From NCBI GenBank assembly GCA_963580285.1, contig OY757026.1, positions 70,123,396-70,187,395 on the forward strand: 64,000 nt of DNA, in the 5' to 3' direction. This DNA comes from Lucinisca nassula (lineage: Eukaryota > Mollusca > Bivalvia > Lucinida > Lucinidae). Position 1 is the stretch's first letter. Each line of letters begins with the position of its first letter. Shown here one piece after another: positions 20,635 to 31,565 of this stretch. The notes under the pieces were generated by a model. The model was not told the DNA's origin, searched no databases, and worked only from the letters and a program-made list of their open reading frames with translations. A program made the position numbers and the translations under genes.

Positions 20635-21030
20635 ATCTTTCTTGCACACCAGACAAGGAAATCCGTGATTTTACACTGGGATAGAAATTTATGTTCTGAC
20701 CCTGGTGTTCCGACCCAGGCAACTAACATAAATACGCTCCAATTCTATTCAACTGCCGGAACTACTTCCGCACTACTTTTATTTTGTAAACAATATACAT
20801 GTGCGAGCTGTCAAAACTAACCGGATGTGTTGTGCAAGAAAAAGAATCCAGTATGGGGTACTGTTGTAGATGGGCGTTTCCAACCCGAGGGATGACCGTG
20901 CTGAGCGGAACCGAGGCTACGAGGTTCCGCTCAGCACGGTCATCCCGAGGGTTGGAAACGCCCATCTACAACAGAACCCCATATCAAATTCTTATATTCT
21001 TGCACACCAGATAAGGAAATGCATAGTTTA
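20635..21030. repeat. Foldback repeat G variant with a different palindrome
   Basis: The left flank CTTGCACACCAGACAAGGAA is shared with repeat G. The palindrome at about 20862-20984 is unrelated in sequence: arms GTAGATGGGCGTTTCCAACC and GGTTGGAAACGCCCATCTAC, near perfect over more than 50 bp each. Confidence 0.85.
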
Positions 21031-21054
21031 AGCTTGGGATAGAAATTCTGTTCT

Positions 21055-21572
21055 AAGTAGAAGTAAAACAAAGATCAGGAATCGATACAATTAACTTACT
21101 CCACCCATCAAAGACACCAAAGGGAAAGAAACACAAACATTAAGCGACCAGACCATAATGGAAACCTAAACAAAGGAAGGCCATAAGGACAGTTACTTTT
21201 ACACAAAATGGCCATATGGCCATCCAAAATAAAAAGACACAAGTGATACACACAGTAAGAAACAAACAACACCATAAATAAACCGCCACAGAAGAACCGC
21301 CTTGGAACGATCAGTGGAATGATTTCCACTGGGGGGCTTAAATCGATTTTACGTGGCCACAATCCTCGCCCTTACTTCCGTCGCGATTTAGCCAAATAAT
21401 TCGTTCCGCATGAAGGCCTCCTAACTCATCAGTGCAACATCACCGTGAACACAAAAATCAAAGAATCACAGAGGTGAGACAACGGTGAGGACTCGACAGC
21501 AAGAAACCACTGGAATGCTGGAGCAAAAGAAAACCAACAGTTAGACTCCGATGGGCCCGACCAGAGACAGAG
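21055..21572 (-). repeat. Repeat B, full-length, reverse strand
   Basis: From AGAAGTAAAACAAAGATCAG (CTTACTTCTACTTT subfamily) to GTTAGACTCCGATGGGCCCG. Confidence 0.82.
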
Positions 21573-21585
21573 CATCAGGCACCAA

Positions 21586-22140
21586 CAAACATTACCTTGA
21601 TTAAGTGCGAAATATAAACGCCATAGGATGGCGCACGAGGAACAGCACCATCCAAAAAAGGAAAATTTACAATCTCAAAATCAAAATCGTTTTATCGCGT
21701 TTATCATAAATTTTGCACGAAACAAATCCATCTACAATAGAAAGATGTAAATCCAAAAACGGGGCCTCGGTATCAGAAGAATTTGCTTCGTTTAACTGAA
21801 GTTCTGGGGGGGTAAATCTGACTGATCAAACCATCGAAATAGGTATTATCAATATTTAATAAATCATCTAAATATCTAGAAGTGGAGCTAAAAGCTTCAA
21901 TAATTTCAGATTGGTTGTCAATGGAAAGCGACAACATGAAGTCTCTTTCATAACAATACAAGAACAGATCAACCACAAGAGGTGCGCAATTCGTACCCAT
22001 CGGAATACCCACAATTTGTCTAAATAACTTAGTACCGAATCTAATATAAATATTGTCAAGTAGAAAGGTGAGGGCATCACACAATTTCTGACATGACCAA
22101 AGTGTATAATTCTTATGCTCTTTAGAAGTGAAAAATGCTA
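21586..22140 (-). pseudogene. Reverse-transcriptase fragment (Penelope-like or related)
   Basis: Reverse-strand reading gives CQKLCDALTFLLDNIYIRFG, FRQIVGIPMGTNCAPLVVDL, FLYCYERDFM, the catalytic RYLDDLLNIDNTYFD, then PPELQLNEANSSDTEAP, FLDLHLSIVDG and KIYDKRDK. These are RT palm motifs, with the Tyr-Leu-Asp-Asp box. At least two frameshifts are needed after RYLDDLL to keep the family pattern, and it ends at a repeat B copy in a region resembling SYGVYISHLI. I recall this RT type as widespread in invertebrates; assignment to Penelope-like elements is tentative. An upstream open frame extends into repeat G, not into more RT. Confidence 0.8.
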
Positions 22141-22320
22141 ACCCTGATGTTCGTACCCAAAATCGAATATTCTCGCGTGTTTTATAAATGTACTGGTTGA
22201 AGTGCAAACAAGCAAAGCTGACTCGTTGTAAACTGTCACGGTCGCTTTCCTTTGTAATATTTGATTGTTTTTATCTTTTTGGGATCGTTTTATAAATTAG
22301 CCGTGTCAAATCTACTTTTG

Positions 22321-22574
22321 CCATTACAAAAACATGCCTATTCAAATGTATAATGGAAACTTTTTGCATAAAAAAATGAAAATTATCAGATATCAGTTCT
22401 GATATTCTTCATATTTCTGCTCAAAATATAGATAGTGGATACTTGTTAGAACCACAGTCTGTATTTCTGAGCAGAAATAAGGCAAATATTGTTATGTATA
22501 GCCTGTGAACACCAGTTTTTCATTATAAAAGTAGGGTTTAAGGGTCGGATTAATATATGCATGTTTCGTGATGG
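22321..22574 (-). mobile_element. MITE A copy, degenerate core
   Basis: CATTACAAAAACATGCCTAT to ATATGCATGTTTCGTGATG; the palindrome has lost one arm. Confidence 0.75.
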
Positions 22575-22597
22575 CCATTTGCAAATGAGTCTGTGGC

Positions 22598-22867
22598 ATT
22601 ATGAAAGCGTGCCTATACAAATAAACAGTCAAATATAGCGCAGAAAATACGAATATTTAAAAATTAAAAATGTGATATTTTACTTATTTTTACTCTAAAA
22701 TAAAGATTGTTGGTAGTTGTTAGAACCAGTTCTAACGAGTACCCAAAATCTTTATTTTGAGCAGATATAAGAAAAATATCACATTTGTTCATCTTAAAAG
22801 TTTCGTTTTTTTCGGCTATAAAAGATTACAATGCGTTTGCATACATGTAGCTGTGTTTTCGTAATGA
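22598..22867 (+). mobile_element. MITE A copy ending 26 bp before a channel exon
   Basis: CATTATGAAAGCGTGCCTAT to GTAGCTGTGTTTTCGTAATG; the core palindrome is reduced to AGAACCAGTTCTAAC. Confidence 0.78.
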
Positions 22868-22893
22868 ATGTTGAGATATGTTTATATTTTCAG

Positions 22894-23088
22894 GATGGCT
22901 ATTCGAACTAAGTGAGCGACTTGATAACCCAATATACGAGAACAAGACGAACAAGCCTGATATTTTGACCTCATACCTCGCTGCATTATATTTTACTTGT
23001 AGTAGTTTAACTAGTGTAGGGTTTGGTAACGTCTCTGCCAATACCAACCCTGAGAAAATATTCTCTATATGTGCCATGTTGGTAGGGG
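22894..23088 (+). CDS. ELK channel exon: turret, pore helix, selectivity filter, start of S6
   Basis: The acceptor is TATATTTTCAG and the donor is GG before GTAAGT; phase 1 in, phase 1 out. Residues run Gly-Trp-Leu-Phe-Glu-Leu, an extracellular turret with a possible N-glycosylation sequon (Asn-Lys-Thr), the pore helix ([13 protein letters not shown]), the KCNH-type selectivity filter Ser-Val-Gly-Phe-Gly-Asn, then [11 protein letters not shown] and the first half of S6. The filter has Phe where most Kv channels have Tyr, a family hallmark. The turret is short. MITE copies flank the exon: one ends 26 bp before it and another starts 120 bp after it. Confidence 0.95.
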
Positions 23089-23207
23089 GTAAGTATTGTT
23101 TTAACGTTTTCATTACTATTACTGACGAACTCCATTTGTGTGATTCGAACCTTGTATTGCTACAACCTCTTCATATGTCACTAATAGTGTTTTCGGGTAA
23201 TAGATCA

Positions 23208-23487
23208 TTACGAAAACACGCCTATACATATACATTGTAGCCTTTATCGCCTAAAAAAAAATGAGAATTTTAAGATGAAAAATTGTGATATGTTTTCTTA
23301 TTTCTGCTGAAAATATAGATTTTGGGTACTCATTAGAACCGCCTCATCGAGGCGGTTCAAACGAGTACCCACAACTACATTTTAGACCAGAAATAAGGAA
23401 AATAAGGTTAACCCCTGCAAACCCCAGTTTTACTGTATAAAAGTGGGGTTCGAGGGGGTCAAAACTATATAGGCATGTTTTCGTGAT
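23208..23487 (-). mobile_element. MITE A copy
   Basis: CATTACGAAAACACGCCTAT to ATATAGGCATGTTTTCGTGA; core palindrome present. Confidence 0.85.
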
Positions 23488-23647
23488 GTGAAAGAATGAA
23501 TCACATTAAAACATTTTGAAAGCTGAAAAAACGTAAGCGATTTTGGGGTGGGGGCATTTAAAGTATGTATAATTTTTGCATAATTGAAAAGAGAAAAACC
23601 TGTCCTCAGCATTTCCATGCACTATTAAAACACAGACATGGGTATCA

Positions 23648-23918
23648 TATCACCACGAAAAGAAACCTATATAATTTTGACCTCATTAACCCACACTTTA
23701 ATATTGTAAACTTAGGGTTTATAGGGTAAATCCTTACTTTCCAATGTCTGCTCTAAAATAGATTGTGTGTACCCGTTAGAACCGGTTCTAACGTGTGCCC
23801 ACAAATACTATTTTGAACAGAAATAAGAAAAACATCACAATTTTTCATCTGAAAAAAGCTGTTTTTGGCGAAATTTACAATATGTTTGAATACACGTGTG
23901 TTCGTAATGTGAAAGAAG
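23648..23918 (+). mobile_element. MITE A copy, degenerate
   Basis: ATATCACCACGAAAAGAAAC to ACACGTGTGTTCGTAATG; core reduced to GTTAGAACCGGTTCTAAC. Confidence 0.75.
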
Positions 23919-24015
23919 TATTCTTATTAAAATGCATTTGTTAACAAAAAGAAAACGTTGTTTTAGATGGGCGGTTGGGGGAAAAGGGCATTTTGAAGTG
24001 TATATATTTGTTGTC

Positions 24016-24292
24016 ATTACGCAAACACGCCTATACAAATACATTGCCACCTTTATCGCCGAAAAATGAAAATGTTATGATGAAAAATTGTGATATTTTT
24101 CTTATATCTGCTCAAAATATAGGTAGTGTGCACTCGTTAGAACCGCCTCATCGAGGCGGTTCTAACGAGTACCACAACCTATATTTTAGAGCAGGAATAA
24201 GAAAAATAAGGTATACCCCCGGAAACCCCAGTTATACTATGTAAAAGTGGGGTTCAAGGGGGTCAAAATTATATAGGCGTGTTTTCGTAATG
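24016..24292 (-). mobile_element. MITE A copy
   Basis: CATTACGCAAACACGCCTAT to TATAGGCGTGTTTTCGTAAT with an intact core palindrome. Confidence 0.85.
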
Positions 24293-24362
24293 TGTATTGG
24301 AAATTAGAAAATCTGTTATCAATATTTTCATGCATTTAAAAAGGCTGACAATGATATCATAC

Positions 24363-24625
24363 CATCACGAAATCAAGCCTTTATAATTTTGATGCCCTTA
24401 AACCCCACGTTACATGTAATACAGTAAAATTGAACTTTACAGGGTTTACATTATTTTTTCTTATTTCTGCTCAAAACATAGTTTGTGGTTTCTCGTTAGA
24501 ACCACCCTTCCAAGGCGGTTCTAACGAGTTCTCACAATATTTATTTTAAGCAGAAATAGGAAAAAATATTATAAATTTTTGCCTGAAAATTTTCATTTTC
24601 GGTGGTAAAAAATCATTCTGTTTGA
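24363..24625 (+). repeat. MITE A copy, right end lost
   Basis: ATCACGAAATCAAGCCTTTA, core CGTTAGAACCACCCTTCCAA, then the block leading to AATTTTCATTTTCGG. Confidence 0.7.
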
Positions 24626-25181
24626 AAGGGCTTCTTTCCACAATCTGGCGTTTCAGTACATTTTCTTTTTATGAAAAATTTCGCGTATCACACATGTCAA
24701 TTTATACCTTTTTCCTTATGTCCTGGTTCAAATACATTTATATTTGGAATCAAAGGCGCATTTACCATAATCCTGCTGGATAAATTGATTGAACCAGTCT
24801 CGAATTTCTGGCTATCCACCAAATAATGTAGTTACTACAAAAACTGCATGATAAACAATGTAGAACCAGACCATCAGATCTTGGTCTGTACTGTTTGTTT
24901 AAAGAAGTAAATAATAATAACAACACTTAAAACGCTGATAATATTTTTTATAATAATGATGTCGCAGAAGGAAAATATGAGATGTCAGTACCGTTAGTTT
25001 GGAATGATTCAAACTCTCCATCATTATGCAAATTTCGAGCGATGTAACTGCGCAAGAATATCAGAATTCCTTCAGAGTGCGACAGGAAGTGACACCAAAG
25101 ACCACGTAAGAACACGCGCGTTACGTTATTTTATCTAGAGAGAGGCCAACAATGTTTCATTAAAATATGGGAAACTATTTT
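24626..25181. other. Unrecognised intronic stretch
   Basis: No coding or repeat signature recognised. Confidence 0.4.
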
Positions 25182-25544
25182 TTATCATATGACGTCGCGT
25201 CTCAGAGTGTAATAAAGCCATGTAATAAATTCGATAATCCACTAGTGGATTAAATATGCAAATTAGCTAGATACGCCCCATAACGTTACATGTACGGCAT
25301 CCTTAAAGACGTCGCGTTTACTAATGGCGGAATATTGACATTTTTGTAAACAAATCGTGAATAAAATCCGTTTTAATTGTCATATGATAAACAGAATCTT
25401 GCATTCGTGTTCCTGTAGTATTGAATTTATTTAACTCGTTGAGGAAAATTTATAAAATGCTCGTCAAAGCCTCGCATTTTATCCCTTTTCCTCAACTCGT
25501 TTAATAAATTCAATAATACATGACCACTCATGTTAGATCCTCTA
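25182..25544 (+). repeat. Repeat E with terminal hairpin
   Basis: ATCATATGACGTCGCGTCTC to CACTCATGTTAGATCCTCTA; hairpin arms complete. Confidence 0.85.
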
Positions 25545-25589
25545 TGAAGACAAATAAACTGAATTGAAAGACTTGACATTTTTTCGTTT

Positions 25590-25962
25590 GGGTTTCTTTC
25601 AAAGATAGCAGCTTCAATAAAACCGAGTCTGCTATATTCTTTTATTTGGTGTATTCCTTGCTTCCAAAGGATCTAACTTCAGAACTTATTTATTTTCACT
25701 GAAGCTGGTGTTGTGCCGTGTGGCGGCCGTAAAACGTCTCCCCGTACATCATCATAGTGCAGATTATATTTTCTGGTCCTTTGGAATCATTGAGTTCATT
25801 TGGTATCATTTTGAAAACAGAGTTCTGCTAAGCCGGTGCTAGAGGGCGTGACCGGTGTTGCACATTTCAGTACTGGTCATGAACTGACTCAATAAAACCG
25901 AGTCTGCTATTTTCGTTTATTTGGTGTATTCCTTGCTTCCAAAGGATCTAACTTCAGAACTT
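25590..25962 (+). repeat. Retrozyme-related tandem repeat without a hammerhead
   Basis: TTGGTGTATTCCTTGCTTCC and AAAGGATCTAACTTCAGAAC occur twice about 275 bp apart, with GTGTGGCGGCCGTAAAACGT and TCCTTTGGAATCATTGAGTT as in the ribozyme family. The hammerhead position instead holds CTGCTAAGCCGGTGCTAGAG and ACTCAATAAAACCGAGTCT. Confidence 0.75.
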
Positions 25963-26135
25963 ATCTAGTTGAATTATTATTCCGCCATTGCCGTTGATAA
26001 ATTCAAAATTACCATTTTGATGACATTTTTAACATTTCGAAAACAAAGTTGGAATAATAAGGAACGAATGATCATTTTTGTTGATTTTATCAATGTGTAA
26101 ACTCCAGTTAATCACACACAAACTTAGAAGGAAAA

Positions 26136-26420
26136 GTAGAAGTAAAACAAAGATCAGGAATCGATACAATTAACTTACTCCACCCATCCAAGACACCAAA
26201 GGGAAAGAAACACAAACATGAAGCGACCAGACCATAATGGAAACCTAAACAAAGGATGGCCATAAGGACAGTTACTATCCCACAAAATGGTCATATGGCC
26301 ATCCAAAATAAAAAGACACAAGCGATACACACAGTACGTAGTAACAAACAACAACATAAATAAACCGCCACAGAAGAACCGCCTTAGAACGGTCAGTTGA
26401 AAGAATTCCACTGGGCCCTT
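26136..26420 (-). repeat. Repeat B, 3' half, reverse strand
   Basis: AGAAGTAAAACAAAGATCAG to GAACCGCCTTAGAACGGTCA and GAATTCCACTGGG. Confidence 0.8.
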
Positions 26421-26933
26421 CATGCACTTTGTGGGTGATTTGCCAGAATTTATCTCATCGATGAAATCCACAAAAATGAACTCCATTTCTATAGCAATTA
26501 CTGGCTCTTGTCTTAGAACATGGATATACACATGTATCTGGTTTATAATTCGCCGAGACTTCAGTGCATCTTCCTAATCGAAATAGTGCAATGCAATCAT
26601 AATAGAGTCAATTGATATAACACTTAGTGTGAGATCTTTTCTCGTTATTATTAGTGTGTCTGTTGTTCCAATTATACTCTGTCTCGACAAATAGCATGGA
26701 TATGTGTTATTAGTTTGAATATTAATCTTAAATTCGACCCTTCAGACGCCAGAAAAACTGCATCTGTCGTCTGCAGATCATCTTGCAAAACTTTTTATAC
26801 ATAGTTTTGCATACATGCAAACAATGTAGACTGTAATCATACTGCTCCCCAGCGGTCTGATCTTGGCCCACACTATTTGTGGCAGATCGCTATGATTTGT
26901 ATCATTTTGGTTAATTTGTTTATTTTTTGTGTT
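26421..26933. other. Mostly unrecognised; half palindromic repeat at about 26810-26885
   Basis: Contains AACAATGTAGACTGTAATCA ... TGGCCCACACTATTTGTGG, a diverged copy of the GCAAACAGTGTAGGCC repeat. Nothing coding seen. Confidence 0.45.
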
Positions 26934-27700
26934 TTTTTTTTAAAGCTCATCTGTCATTTAATGACGAGGTGAGCTTTTGGGATCACTTTTCGTCTGTCTT
27001 CCGTCCGTGCTTGCCTGCGTGCTTGCGTCCTTGCGTAAACAATTTCTTCAAACGACATGTCCTCCTTAACCACTGATCGGATTTTGACCAAACTTTATAG
27101 GAATGGTCCTTAGATTGTCCCTTTTCAAAGTTGTTCAAATGGTTCCGGTGAAATGCACATCAAGATCACGGGGGCCAAAAATAGATTTTTTATGAAAACT
27201 TAAAAAAAAAAATTCTCCTCTGAAACCGCAAGGCCCATGCCTTCGATATTTGGTGTGTAGCTTCATTTAGTGGACCCCTACCAAGATTGTTCAAATTATA
27301 GTCCTGGGCCAAACATGCCCCCGGACCGAGGCCCTTTGGTTTTACATAGACTTACATAGGGAAAAGCTTTAAGACTCTTCTTGTCTGAAACCAGAAGACT
27401 CAGGTGTTTGATATTTGGTATGAAGCTTCATCTTGTGGACCTCTATCATGATTGTTCAAATTATACTCCTCGGATTAAAGATGCCCCCGCCCCGGGCACC
27501 TTTAATTTTACATCGAGTTATAAAGGATATCTTTAAAAAATCTTCTCCTCTGAAACTCCAAGGCCAAAATCTTTGATATTTGGTTGGAAGCTTCATTTAG
27601 TGGACCTCTATCAAGACTGTTCAAATTATAGCCCTGGGGCCAAAAATGCTCCTGCCGCGGGACCCTTTGGTTTTACATTGTTTGCGTAATGCACCTTTAT
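26934..27700 (+). repeat. Tandem-array element, about four diverged units of about 170 bp
   Basis: The left part has a small hairpin (AAAGCTCATCTGTCATTTAA with GACGAGGTGAGCTTT) and a CCGTCCGTGCTTGC run. Units are marked by CTTCATTTAGTGGACCCCTA, TTGTTCAAATTATA and AAAATTCTCCTCTGAAACC. Same architecture as 12497-15066 with different sequence. Confidence 0.72.
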
Positions 27701-27819
27701 TTTATTAACATGACATATAGAAAAAAACACCCTAATATGCCGCGTGAGCTGCCGCGAAACTTAATCCTCTTGGGCTCAAATTACCCCAAATCTGGAACAA
27801 ATTTCTTGGTTTTAGTTTC

Positions 27820-27885
27820 AAATGTATTCGAGCCATTGCAGTTTGGCCGTATATAAATTTTCAGTTCGAGCCACTGGGTAAAAAG
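27820..27885. repeat. Pogo-like element scraps
   Basis: TATTCGAGCCATTGCAGTTT and CAGTTCGAGCCACTGGG resemble the pogo-like termini. Confidence 0.5.
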
Positions 27886-28065
27886 ATTTTTTTTTTTAAA
27901 ACGGAATTTATCGCTTAAATGCACGCAGCGTTGGCGTAAGCAATCTTGCATTCACTACTGTTTTTTGAAACACAATATTTTCATGTGTTTTTCATGTACT
28001 GACTATCATTTCACCCATAAAATGCCAATCACGCCTGTCAAGTATTTTAAACTTGGATTTTGCAA

Positions 28066-28365
28066 ACATGCAAACACTGTGGACTCCGATCAGACTCCTC
28101 ATCCAGGCGCAGTTTGATCTTGGCCCACACTGTTTGCCTGTATGCAAAAATATTTTTGAAAAGTTTGCAAAAAGATTCAGCAGACGACATAAGCAGACGG
28201 TATAAGCAGACGACATTTTCAGATGCAGTTTTTCTCGACGTCTTAAGGGTGAGGCATATGTTTCATAATAAACTGTCTTCTGTCATTTTAGATGAAATTG
28301 AATATCTTGTGTCTGAGGAGAAGAAGCGAAAACAAACCGATGGCTTCCGTTCCAATAGCGTTTAA
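28066..28365 (+). other. Palindromic repeat half-copy followed by a short unidentified open frame
   Basis: 28066-28146 is the ACTGTGGACTCCGATCAGAC repeat. After it an open frame ends VILDEIEYLVSEEKKRKQTD... and stops at 28365. An acceptor-like CTGTCATTTTAG precedes ATGAAATTG. It is too short to identify and may be chance. Confidence 0.3.
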
Positions 28366-28417
28366 TTTGTAACTTTATATTTTGTGTTTTATATGATGAA
28401 CAAAGAAACGAGTATGC

Positions 28418-28698
28418 TCATAACGCTAACACACCCGTGCGCCATAGTGCATTTTATCACATCTCCAAAATGAATACTTTTCTGATGAAAATCCGTGATA
28501 TTTTTCTTATAAATTCTGCAAACATAGGTTCTGGGTGCTCGTTAGAACCGCCTCACTGAGGCGGTTCTAACGGGTACCCACAACCTATGTCTTGGAGTAA
28601 AAATAAGAAAAATAATATTTACCCCCGTAAACTCCAGTTTTCTATATACAAAGTGGGGTGTAATGGGGTGTTCATTTCACGGACTTGATCACGTGATG
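28418..28698 (-). mobile_element. MITE A-prime copy
   Basis: CATAACGCTAACACACCCGT, TCTCCAAAATGAATACTTTT, core palindrome CGTTAGAACCGCCTCACTGA, ending CACGGACTTGATCACGTGAT. Same core as MITE A with different terminal sequence. Confidence 0.8.
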
Positions 28699-28739
28699 TG
28701 ACACATAAAGAAAAAAAAACAGTACCGCTATATAGAAAA

Positions 28740-28812
28740 TAGAAGTGAAGGCAATGATCAGGAATCAATACAATCAACCAACAGCTCCCATCAGAGACAC
28801 CAAAGGGAAAGT
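28740..28812 (-). repeat. Repeat B, 3' tip
   Basis: AGAAGTGAAGGCAATGATCA to GAGACACCAAAGGGAAAG, joined to the SINE-like copy at 28819. Confidence 0.75.
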
Positions 28813-28818
28813 TTTGTT

Positions 28819-29108
28819 ATGTTTGTTAGATTTGAGGTTTAACGGTCCCGTCAACACTGTAAAGGTCATTTTGGAGACGTTGCTTCCAATTTTGTGGGAC
28901 TTTTACCCAACATTGAGATGAAAAGACATCTCAAGCCCTGTCGCCCAATGAAACCAATAGGGTTTATTAGCATGTACGGTCCGCCTCGCACCGCGGTTCC
29001 TGGACAGGCTTAGATCCTCTAAGCGGTTTACCAGTACTAGTGTGCGAGCCGGATTCTGCTCTGCATAGAAGCATCATGCAGTCCTTATATTTCTTCAAGC
29101 CCCTATGG
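28819..29108 (-). repeat. SINE-like repeat D copy inserted in repeat B
   Basis: GTTTGTTAGATTTGAGGTTT to TTCTTCAAGCCCCTATGGGC. Repeat B sequence resumes after it (AAAGAAATACAAACATGAAA and ACAAGACCCTACTGGAAATA). Confidence 0.8.
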
Positions 29109-29109
29109 G

Positions 29110-29435
29110 CGGAGGCCGCCCAAATGGAAAGAAATACAAACATGAAACAACAAGACCCTACTGGAAATATCAAGAGCATAGAAGATGTAACTTATTGTCT
29201 TTGTCTTCCAGGAGATGACTTAAAATAGGCACTATTGCTTACCGTCAAATCCTGTGACATATATGTCTAATATTGTGTATTGTATATGTTTACTGAAAAG
29301 TCAAATAAACAGTTTAAACCAAACCAAGAGCGAAAGCCAAAAGGACAGTTACTTTTCCACAAAATGGCAAATTTGTCATCCAAAACAAAATAATACAAGC
29401 GATACACGCACTCAAAGATAAACCATAACAAAAAT
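29110..29435 (-). repeat. Repeat B remainder
   Basis: AAACATGAAACAACAAGACC, then a non-matching 29165-29325, then GCGAAAGCCAAAAGGACAGT to ACTCAAAGATAAACCATAAC. Confidence 0.65.
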
Positions 29436-29464
29436 GCCTCTAAATAAGGACAATAACGAGTCAG

Positions 29465-29700
29465 CGCACGACAAAACCTACAATAAAACATGTGTGCCCA
29501 ACGAAGACTCAGATCAGCATCCGCATAGTCTGATTAGAGTCTTCGTTGTGCACTCTAAGCTTATGTAAGGGCCATTGCTCCTTCATGCAGCAAGAGAAGT
29601 CTCTGACTTGACTACATGTACATGGATGTGCAGGCTGATCTGATTCTTTGCTGGGCGCACATTTAAATTGTAGGTTTTGTCATGCGCCGGCTCAGTTTAA
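29465..29700. repeat. Palindromic repeat, GAAGACTCAGATCAG family
   Basis: CGCACGACAAAACCTACAAT, GAAGACTCAGATCAGCATCC and TAAATTGTAGGTTTTGTCAT on the far side, so it is a foldback structure. Confidence 0.72.
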
Positions 29701-29720
29701 TGTTTTTGCGAATATATTTT

Positions 29721-29965
29721 CTATTTCCAATGGCAATGGTTTATACCTTCTATTCGCAGATGCTTAAACAAGTCAAACAAAAATAATATTTGATCCTCAA
29801 ATCTGGTGACCTCTTGCATTCTGATTTTCTTTATAGATAAAAATGCATCCTTATTTTCAGGAAAATTGATATCTGAATGGAATGCTGTCATCGGTCTGCT
29901 CATTGTTTTACAAAAATCCAATTTAATTAAAAACCTTATAAACTCCTTTTTTATACAATTATAAT
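29721..29965 (-). other. Unidentified short open frame
   Basis: Reverse-strand frame of about 80 residues with protein-like composition (IKLDFCKTMSRPMTAFHSDI, RMQEVTRFEDQILFLFDLFK). No family recognised and no splice context clear. Could be a relic of a mobile element. Confidence 0.3.
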
Positions 29966-29969
29966 ATCT

Positions 29970-30397
29970 TTTCCACAGGTTCATCTCTGTGCTTGTTTGA
30001 TTTTTGTGTTCACGGAGATGTTGCAGTGATGAATAAGGAGGCCTTCCGATTATTTGTTTAAATCGCGACGGAAGTAAGGGCGAGGATTGTGGCCACGTGG
30101 AATCGATTTAAGCACCGAAACCATAGAGGAATTCGTTTCTCTGACAGTTCCAATGCGGTTTCTTCATTTGCGGTTTATTTTTACAATGGCTTGTCTTTGA
30201 GTGTGTATATCACTTGTATCATTTTGTTTTAGATAGCCAATTGTAGGAAAGTAACTGTCCTTTTGCTTTCCGCCATTGATGTTTCCATAAGGGTCCAGTT
30301 GTTTCATGTTTGTGCTTCTTTCCCTCTGGTGTCTCTGATGGGAGCTGTGGGTTAATTATATTGCTTCCTGATCATTGCTTTCCCTTCTATTTATAGA
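29970..30397 (+). repeat. Repeat B copy
   Basis: CTCTGTGCTTGTTTGATTTT to TCCTGATCATTGCTTTCCCT, nearly complete apart from the first 60 bp. Confidence 0.8.
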
Positions 30398-30451
30398 TGC
30401 ATCTATAATTGTCCCTATTCTTGCTTAAAATATAGACAGTTACTGTTGCGC

Positions 30452-30728
30452 CCCGCCCGCTGGGGTTTGGAGAAATAAATTGGACTAAATGGTGCTTCCA
30501 TGCAAAGCTGAAACATCCTGAACTTGAGTACTGGTAGACCACTTAGAAGGTCTACGCCTACCAAGGAAAAGCGATGCGAGTCGGATCGCTCCTTAAACCC
30601 TAGCAATTTCTTTGGGCGGTAGGGCTTGAGGTGTCATTTCATCTCAATTTCGGGTACAATCTAACAAATTGGGAAGCAATGCCTCCAAATGACGTATTAG
30701 TGTTGACCAGAACGCAAAACCTCAACAC
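30452..30728 (+). repeat. SINE-like repeat D copy
   Basis: CCCCGCCCGCTGGGGTTTGG to AACGCAAAACCTCAACACAG. Confidence 0.72.
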
Positions 30729-30779
30729 AGAGACCATTAGTTGTATTTGTTGGAACCACCTAACGAAAATGCTTCTGAA

Positions 30780-31105
30780 ATAGTAGTGAAGGCAATGATC
30801 ATGAATCGATACAATTAACCCACAGCTCCTATCAGAGGCACCAAAGGGAAAGAAACACAAACATGAAATAACCAGACCCTAATTGAAACACCAATAGCGG
30901 AAAGCCAAAAGGGCAGTTACTTTCCAACAAAATTGTCAATTGGCTAGCCAAATCAAAAACAATATAAGCGATAAACACTCGAACTAAGACAAACCATACT
31001 TTAATAAACCACGACAGAAGAACCGCTTTTGAATGGTCAGTGAAACGAATTCCGCGGGGGGGGGGGGGGCTTAAATCGATTTTACGCGGCCACAGTCCGC
31101 ACCCT
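30780..31105 (-). repeat. Repeat B, reverse strand, with poly-G
   Basis: TAGTGAAGGCAATGATCATG to GGCTTAAATCGATTTTACGC and GGCCACAGTCC; a run of about 13 G sits at 31056-31068. Confidence 0.8.
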
Positions 31106-31565
31106 TACACATCATCAAAATCTCATTCTCAGTTTATACGTTTATACCATAATAAAACATACATGTAACAAAAATATTGATAATCATAATATTTTATAAT
31201 TAAATAAAAATCAAGGTAATTCTAACGAAGAAATACGGGCCACAAGCAAAATATACTTTCCAGTTGTTCTTATTTCAATGAATGTTAAATAAATAACATT
31301 TATCGCTTACTTTTATCCACACTATTTGACAAACATTCTGGTTTGAATGCTAAAATAAAAAACATGCACACACTTTTCCTACTAACAGCGAACAAGTATA
31401 AATGAGCCGTAAACATTTCATATTGGAGAGAATCATGGTTTGATTTGACGCCGTTTTACGATCATCTAACACGGCTTGAGTCAATTTATTCATTGAAGTA
31501 TATAATATAAGGAAACATTATTAGTTATCTTTACTCCTGACAGCGAACATAGGATCACATTACCC
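31106..31565. other. Unrecognised intronic stretch
   Basis: AT-rich, no features seen. Confidence 0.4.
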
